Positions 38,661 to 43,338 of a DNA stretch of 43,338 nucleotides are shown piece after piece. The position numbers and the translations under genes are program-made. Source of the stretch: CBDUEF01 sp018063485 (GTDB taxonomy: Bacteria; Pseudomonadota; Alphaproteobacteria; Rhodobacterales; Rhodobacteraceae); assembly GCA_037045435.1 (NCBI GenBank), contig JBAOID010000027.1, forward strand, positions 1 to 43,338, in the 5' to 3' direction. Positions within the stretch are counted from its first letter, which is position 1. The number at the start of each line of letters is the position of its first letter. The notes beneath the pieces are model-generated. The model was not told the DNA's origin. It did no database searches and saw only the letters and a program-made list of their open reading frames with translations.

Positions 38661-40302
38661 GAAGACGCTTAAGAGATTATAAATTCTTTTCTTTCACCAT
38701 CTCTCTTGTGAATATGTCAGCCATTATATCTCTTTAGTTCTTTTGTAATGTGTATAGTGACTAGCTTAGCTATAAGATCGTCACTGTACCATCTTAATCT
38801 CCAATTGCAGCGACTTTTCCTCCTGTTATCTGATTTCCACTACCAAAATAATTGATCTTTATTGAAGTTAAAGGAGCTGGAGAGACTCTATGGGAAAAAG
38901 CAACCTAATTTTGCCTATAATAATAATCCCAAACATCTACCCATCCATCTTTTCTAGTTAAAAAGAATGCACCGACTCTTGTAGGGGCAGAAACAACCAT
39001 CACTGATATAACTATCATGATATTTCGTCTTTATTAAGGGAGTTCTAAGATCATCCATCCAAAGTCTGAGCACTCCAATCTCCCATTGTCATAAAAACTT
39101 TTGGATTTTGTAAGATTTCTTGTAATTGATGTAATGGGTCCAAAATGCTTGTTATCATGGCCAAGCCTTGTGCTAATTTAGACTGCTTTCTTTGGTTTTT
39201 TGTTTGCTATCACGATTGTACCTTGCTATGTTCCGATCACGTATTTTGTTGCTGCTTAAGGACTGTTCTCTAAAGCAGTTGCTCCTATAGTAATCTATTA
39301 TCCGTTGGCGTTAATATCCTTAATTAATAAAGATTAAACTCTATCTTCTTTTAATTTTCTGATATCCCAAAAATGAGCATAGCCATCTGTTGAGACACTG
39401 TAACACATTATTGACCAGTTTTTGTCATTTGCCATTGAAAATGAGTAACAGGATCATAGTGAGACTTTTCAACATGAGACATGGCTGTTGGATCTTTACC
39501 TTTTCTTGAGTCCCATATTGCTATTATACCATTTGCGCACCCACCTCCAATTACATCAGTTAGTTTATGATTAAAACTTAAATTCGTGACAGGTGAAGGA
39601 GAATTTAAGGTAACCTATGGTTAATTTGGATTCTATAAATCCCAAACATAAGAACGATGTCTTCATTTTTGGATGGTGTTTGCTGAAATCTGGTAATTGC
39701 ATAAGATGCTGCAATTTTAGAAGGATTCTAAGCATGCCATGAGATCTAACTAACGCTTCTTTTACAAACTCCAGGAGGATCTCTTAATTAATATCATTGA
39801 TTTACTTTAAAAGCATTTGAGTTTTAAGAGCTAATATTTTCTGTTACATGCTATGACATCTTCATTTATGAAAATACTATTCGTACATGTCAATCTGATT
39901 ATTTTTAAGCATGCATTTTTCAGCACAATTCACACAAGGTCTTAACTTGAGCTGCAAAAACTTGATCTTTATCAACTTTTTTCATGAATCTAGCATATTG
40001 TTGTTGTTAAGTTGGATCAATTGAGTCAGGCCAACCTTATTTAATAAATATCAGTACCTCCTTATCTATGGTACATTCCTTTGTCTCCTGTACTTACTCT
40101 AAGTGTATTAACACTATGTGACTGAAAGTTCTGTAAGATTATCAAGCTCAATGAAATTTGGATTACGCAAAACATATCCTTCATCTTTTTTCTTCGGCTC
40201 AAAAGGAAGTATAGAATGTTGCCATAGGCTTTGTATCTGCAAAATATGCAAGGTCTTCCAAATTCTTTACGTGCCTTTAGTGTATTGATAGAACTCAGTC
40301 AT
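38655..40302 (-). CDS. Axonemal outer-arm dynein intermediate chain (DNAI2/ODA6 type), ciliate code
   Basis: Read with TAA/TAG as Gln, the minus strand starts MTEFYQYTK at 40302 and shows ARKEFGRPCIF. Next come VSTGDKGMYHRQGGWPDSID and LKNNQIDMYEQYF. The WD40 blocks follow (YVWDLQNPNQPQVTL, VIGGGCANGIIAIWDSRKGK, SHYDPVTHFQWQMTKTGQQ, FMTMGDWSAQ, FFLTRKDGWVDVWDYYY). It ends with AAIGDQDGTVTILQLSQSLY and FTREMVKEKNLQ. These follow human DNAI2 block by block. About 545 codons remain and the acidic C-terminal tail is cut off at the junction. One 22-nt intron (40036-40057) restores GGWPDS. Five or more single-base shifts remain and look like read errors. The protein anchors dynein heavy chains to cilia. 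Confidence 0.85.
40036..40057 (-). other. 22-nt intron in the dynein intermediate chain gene
   Basis: On the minus strand the intron begins GTACTG and ends AATAAG. Removing it joins HRQG to GWPDSIDPTQQ, the conserved family text. Leaving it in breaks the frame. The size matches the tiny introns of Paramecium-type ciliates. Confidence 0.7.
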
Positions 40303-40432
40303 CAAACTTTATATAACTTATTGTAAATAAATGATTCAAATTGGGCTCCTAAACGAAATCCTATTTTACTTATTTAAAATTAATAATAATTTTGAAGATA
40401 TTTATAAAAATATTAGAAAAACAAAATTATAA

Positions 40433-41030
40433 TCATTTACGCTTTTGGTTGCTTACATTTTATTAAATAAAAAAATTTGTTGCCGTAATATTAAGTTCCC
40501 ATGGAGCTATTTATTCTTAGTCACAACTCTTGCTTAATTTAAAGTATTAAAGCTATTCAATGCATTAAGATTTAAGTTTTCGAGGTTTTTCATTGATTCT
40601 TTTCTTCAAAGGAGCTAGTTTCTTACACTCCTTAAAACTTTATTATCTATCTATTTTTCCCAAGATGTTTGTTATATTTGCAATTTGTTTTTCACTCGAC
40701 CTTATAAATTTAGATGATAATTATTATCCTCTAATACTTATTCTCCCACTGGGAGTCTGTAATTTGGGTAGAAATACTCTATTTGAGTTATCTTTTAAAC
40801 CCCCTGTATGTTATCTTGAAAAATGAGGATATTTCCTATCCTAAATAAGATCCTTCCTTTTTTTAAAATGAATATTTCCATGATTAATAGTCAATGTAAT
40901 AGGAGGATGCCTTTTAAAAATTATCACCGCTAAAATCTTATTATTTTTTTAACTTATTTATAACTCGATTCACCATTTTTCTAAAACCCTCTGAATATTC
41001 ATCATTCTACTCCTCAGGAACATAAAACAT
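40433..41030 (-). CDS. Unknown ciliate protein (Lys/Gln-rich)
   Basis: With TAA/TAG as Gln there is an open frame of about 198 codons. It runs from ATG 41030 (MFYVPEEQNDEYSEGFRKMV) to a TGA at 40433, with one frame change near 40,865. After the change it reads KDLIQDRKYPHFSRQHTGGL, VFLPKLQTPSGRISIRGQQL and a basic end QQNVSNQKRK. The composition is charged and without membrane helices. I do not recognise a domain. It fills what would otherwise be an 800-bp gap between two real genes, leaving 77 and 130 bp on either side. Such spacing is typical of compact ciliate macronuclear DNA. Confidence 0.6.
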
Positions 41031-41107
41031 ACTACAAACTTATATTAATTTTATAGTATAGTTAACAAATACACAATATTATAATAAAATCATAAATGAT
41101 TCTTTAA

Positions 41108-42944
41108 TCAATTTATCATTTTATTTTTGAGGTAACTTACAAACGAACGGTACCATGGCTACTTATAATTTTTCTGTAAACCACCAATAACTATTGGTCT
41201 TGAGCTTGATTGTACTAAAATATGGGTTTTACCTCTTAAATAATACACCGTAAGTGATTTATAGCCTTGTTTTTAGTCTAAACATGGGTTTACTTTTAAT
41301 TATTATACTTTGTAGCCCTGAAGTTGTGATCCTTTTACTTTTGCTTGGACAGATTCTGTTATTTCGTAGAGCTCTTATTTATAATCGTCTTAAATTGTTT
41401 GGATTTACTCACGTATTTTACGGACTGCTTACTAAAGTCTCACAATTTCATGTAACTGTTCCTTTATATTAATTTATTTCTTTATTTTCTTAATAGCTTT
41501 ATTAATGGACTCAGATGAGCCCATGTAGGCTAAAAGTATAACTAACCCAGAATGTTTAGTTTATAACTCTTTAGATTAGGCAGCAGCATCAGAGTAGTCA
41601 CTATTATTCTTAGCAACTACACCCTTATCCACAGAAATTCTATTATAATTTTAGAATTATATTCTTTTTTTTCTTCTTTCGGTCCTTCGGGCATAGTAGT
41701 TATATAATTAAAAGCTGAGATAAACTCCAACAAAGACTCCAAGTTTAAAGATTTAATATTTAACTACCTATGTATGGCAGAATATCGGTATATTGGCCTT
41801 AAATTTAGGGGACAGAATATTTATTTGCAAATTAGAATGAGCTCCTCCTACGAATGATGCTAACTATAATTTTAGCTACTAAAATATTTTTAATCTGTAT
41901 CCGTAAATGAATCCTCCAGTTACATTGGTGGCATTGGGTCCTGCTCTCTGAGCTTTTATCTGTAATTGAACAAAAACTCGAAGTTTTTAAGTAATTTATC
42001 TTTAGTAACTTGGAGAAATTACCACAGACTCACCATCAAAGCCAAACTTAATCGACTTGGTAACTTTTTTATTGGCAGGGGTAGAACCTATTTGAAAATT
42101 GAAATTTTGAAGATCAGTAATGGCAGATATATAATAGTTATCTCTATGAAAATCAGCTCCTACTTGCATAAGATGCATCTCTCCATTTTCCATGTTTATT
42201 GGGATAAAATGTAACATCAAGTTGTTATTTATTGAACGATCAAACCCTACCTGATTCCGTGTTTTTATCCAGAAATTTGTTGATGAATATTTACCATAAG
42301 ATTTTCAGTTATTCTTTTAGATGAGCTAGTCCCAACAACTAGTGCTGATTTTGTTTGAGTATTTAATCCTTAGCTCATATGACTGACTGCAACTGTATGA
42401 GTCATGCCCCAGAAATCGGGCAGTGATGTTTCATAAGAGAATTAACATCTTTGTTAAGATAATGGTACCTCTACATTGAAGGCAGCTGATTAGTCTAGTT
42501 TAAAGGTTTATATAACATAATAACAGATTTCGTCTTAGCTTACTTTTATCAATTTAAGTTGATGCATGTTCGTACAAAAAATAGATCATCAATTGATTAA
42601 GCTCCTAGAATTATAAAATATCGTACATTAAGGACCGTAGGATCTTCAAGATCAGCTTTCTAGAACTTAGAGAACAAAAACACATTATTTTCTAATATAT
42701 TAATACCAACCGATCCATAATGTTTGTAAACATACCTACGTAGAGAACTTGAAATTGATTTGTAAGCCTCATCAATTTACTTGAATCGAGCTTGAGCAAT
42801 CTGATAGTTCTAGATAGGATGCTCATCAGGATGGTATTAACTTGGATAAGTGATCGATATCTCTCACGTATGGCCTAGTAACTGGCATCCTATGGCAGTT
42901 CGTGAAGCACTTGATAGGGGTCAATTCTGTGCATTTGCATTCAT
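41108..42944 (-). CDS. DNAJC11-type J-domain protein of mitochondria, ciliate code
   Basis: ATG 42944 (or 42956, which includes a TAA-coded Gln) starts MNANAQN. A one-base shift leads into the J domain DPYQVLHELPQDASYQAIRE, the HPD motif in YHPDEHPIQNYQIAQARFKQ, then IDEAYKSISSSLRRYVYKHY. A middle part resembles the beta-barrel-like region (FNVEVPLSQQRC, LVVGTSSSKRITENLMVNIH). The C-terminal DUF3395 domain is clear: AAAQSKELQTKHSGLVILLA, SLTVYYLRGKTHILVQSSSR. The last ~350 codons hold no TGA while containing dozens of TAA/TAG. TGA 41110-41108 ends it. DNAJC11 works with the MICOS complex at mitochondrial cristae. The length of about 605 codons is close to the 559 of the human protein. Confidence 0.8.
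42605..42626 (-). other. 22-nt GTA...TAG intron in the DNAJC11-type gene
   Basis: The minus strand shows GTACGA...TTCTAG. Splicing joins DPTVLN to ELNQLMIYFLYEH and avoids an in-frame TGA about 70 bases later. The GTA...TAG borders and the 22-nt length are the Paramecium consensus. Confidence 0.72.
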
Positions 42945-42956
42945 TTAATTGAGCAT

Positions 42957-43149
42957 TACTTATCTTCGCACTGAGATATAATGATAATTTAAGATGAACA
43001 TGGGAAATATATTATCACAACTATAATTATTTGTAAAAATGGATTATAAGTTATAAGTTAATTAGTTATCATATTTATTATTTGTACATTTAATAATATC
43101 AATAATAGTTTTATAACAAGCAACTTAGAGGCTACGACAGCCTTTCAGA
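42957..43149. promoter_or_regulatory. AT-rich upstream region of the DNAJC11-type gene
   Basis: About 190 bp of strongly AT-rich DNA, with A/T runs and no supported coding. It lies between the DNAJC11-type start and a possible divergent reading frame, so it is the likely promoter region. Confidence 0.4.
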
Positions 43150-43272
43150 ATGGGTCAAACGAAGATTTGCATCGAAAATCTCCTTGGATTTTTTCGAATC
43201 TAAAAAAATGTTGATTATGAATATTTATGGAATTTAGTGTGCTATATCAGTTAATAATAAACGTTAGAACTT
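43150..43272 (+). CDS. Possible 5' end of a divergent ciliate gene
   Basis: ATG 43150 opens MGQTKICIENLLGFFRIQKN and continues VDYEYLWNLVCYISQQQTLE with TAA/TAG read as Gln. No TGA occurs before the sequence changes composition near 43,272. Gly2 could be acylated. It is short and has no known domain, so it may be chance. Confidence 0.3.
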
Positions 43273-43338
43273 GTATATAAGATATGGCGCTTGCGTCGTT
43301 CAGCAAACGCCTCTCACAGGCGTTCAGTGGCGATTGCG
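43273..43338. other. GC-rich tail, possible fourth segment
   Basis: The last ~65 bases are much GC-richer than the preceding ciliate DNA and contain a hairpin AACGCCT-CTCAC-AGGCGTT (7-bp stem). This may be another junction at the window edge. Nothing further can be identified. Confidence 0.45.

Noticed and set aside
40593..40826. A hydrophobic plus-strand frame of 77 residues in the AT-rich part
   Set aside because: The minus strand is an open ciliate-code gene there. The plus frame is its complement and has only A/T-driven hydrophobic residues.
38660..42950. Pseudogenes or non-coding DNA because of many stop codons
   Set aside because: The stops are almost all TAA/TAG at positions where Gln fits, TGA is absent from long runs, and family blocks are preserved. 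A reassigned code explains this better than decay.

Overview
This window is not one genome. It joins at least three DNA sources end to end, and nearly every gene in all three carries single-base frameshifts. It is best read as a chimeric metagenomic contig built from indel-prone reads.

Region A (1 to about 12,905) is alphaproteobacterial, probably Rhodobacterales-like. It opens with a pile of decayed insertion sequences: IS110, IS66, IS256 and IS3. A minus-strand carbohydrate cluster follows: gnd, a zwf fragment, polyphosphate glucokinase, a GH39 glycosidase, a GH144/PF10091 glycosidase and a MerA-like flavoprotein. Divergent from it run galU, a small ORF and the first ~93 codons of a cyclic beta-1,2-glucan synthase (ndvB). 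UDP-glucose supply, glucan synthesis, glucan hydrolysis, glucose phosphorylation and the oxidative pentose phosphate pathway therefore sit together. ndvB is then fused in frame to a foreign pilB tail, which marks the first junction.

Region B (about 12,905 to 38,645) is from a high-GC actinobacterium, possibly Acidimicrobiia-like. It carries a type IV pilus operon: pilB tail, pilC, major pilin, pilT, pilD and three minor pilins joined by ATGA/GTGA stop-start overlaps. Two of these minor pilins are very large. One carries three PKD domains plus an Fn3-like domain. The other carries two PKD domains, a beta-helix and a long Gly-rich tract. Downstream are selD, the 2-oxoacid:ferredoxin oxidoreductase pair korAB, a divergent aminophosphonate-type pair (phosphonatase-like HAD and TIGR03364-type FAD oxidase), an FMN-binding split-barrel protein and an NAD-dependent epimerase. 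A minus-strand acyl-CoA module (acyl-CoA dehydrogenase, SDR, MaoC hydratase, thiolase) has a 14-bp-arm palindrome in front of the thiolase. Nfu and several envelope proteins end the region.

Region C (about 38,645 to 43,270) is AT-rich ciliate nuclear DNA that uses TAA and TAG as glutamine and TGA as the only stop. Read that way, its minus strand encodes an axonemal dynein intermediate chain (DNAI2/ODA6 type), an unknown protein of about 198 residues and a DNAJC11-type J-domain protein. The genes lie 77 to 130 bp apart and contain two 22-nt introns, a Paramecium-like layout. The last ~65 bases rise in GC again and may be a fourth piece.

The most biologically novel content is the pilus operon with multidomain, adhesin-like minor pilins. 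The most important caution is that no functional link should be drawn across the junctions.
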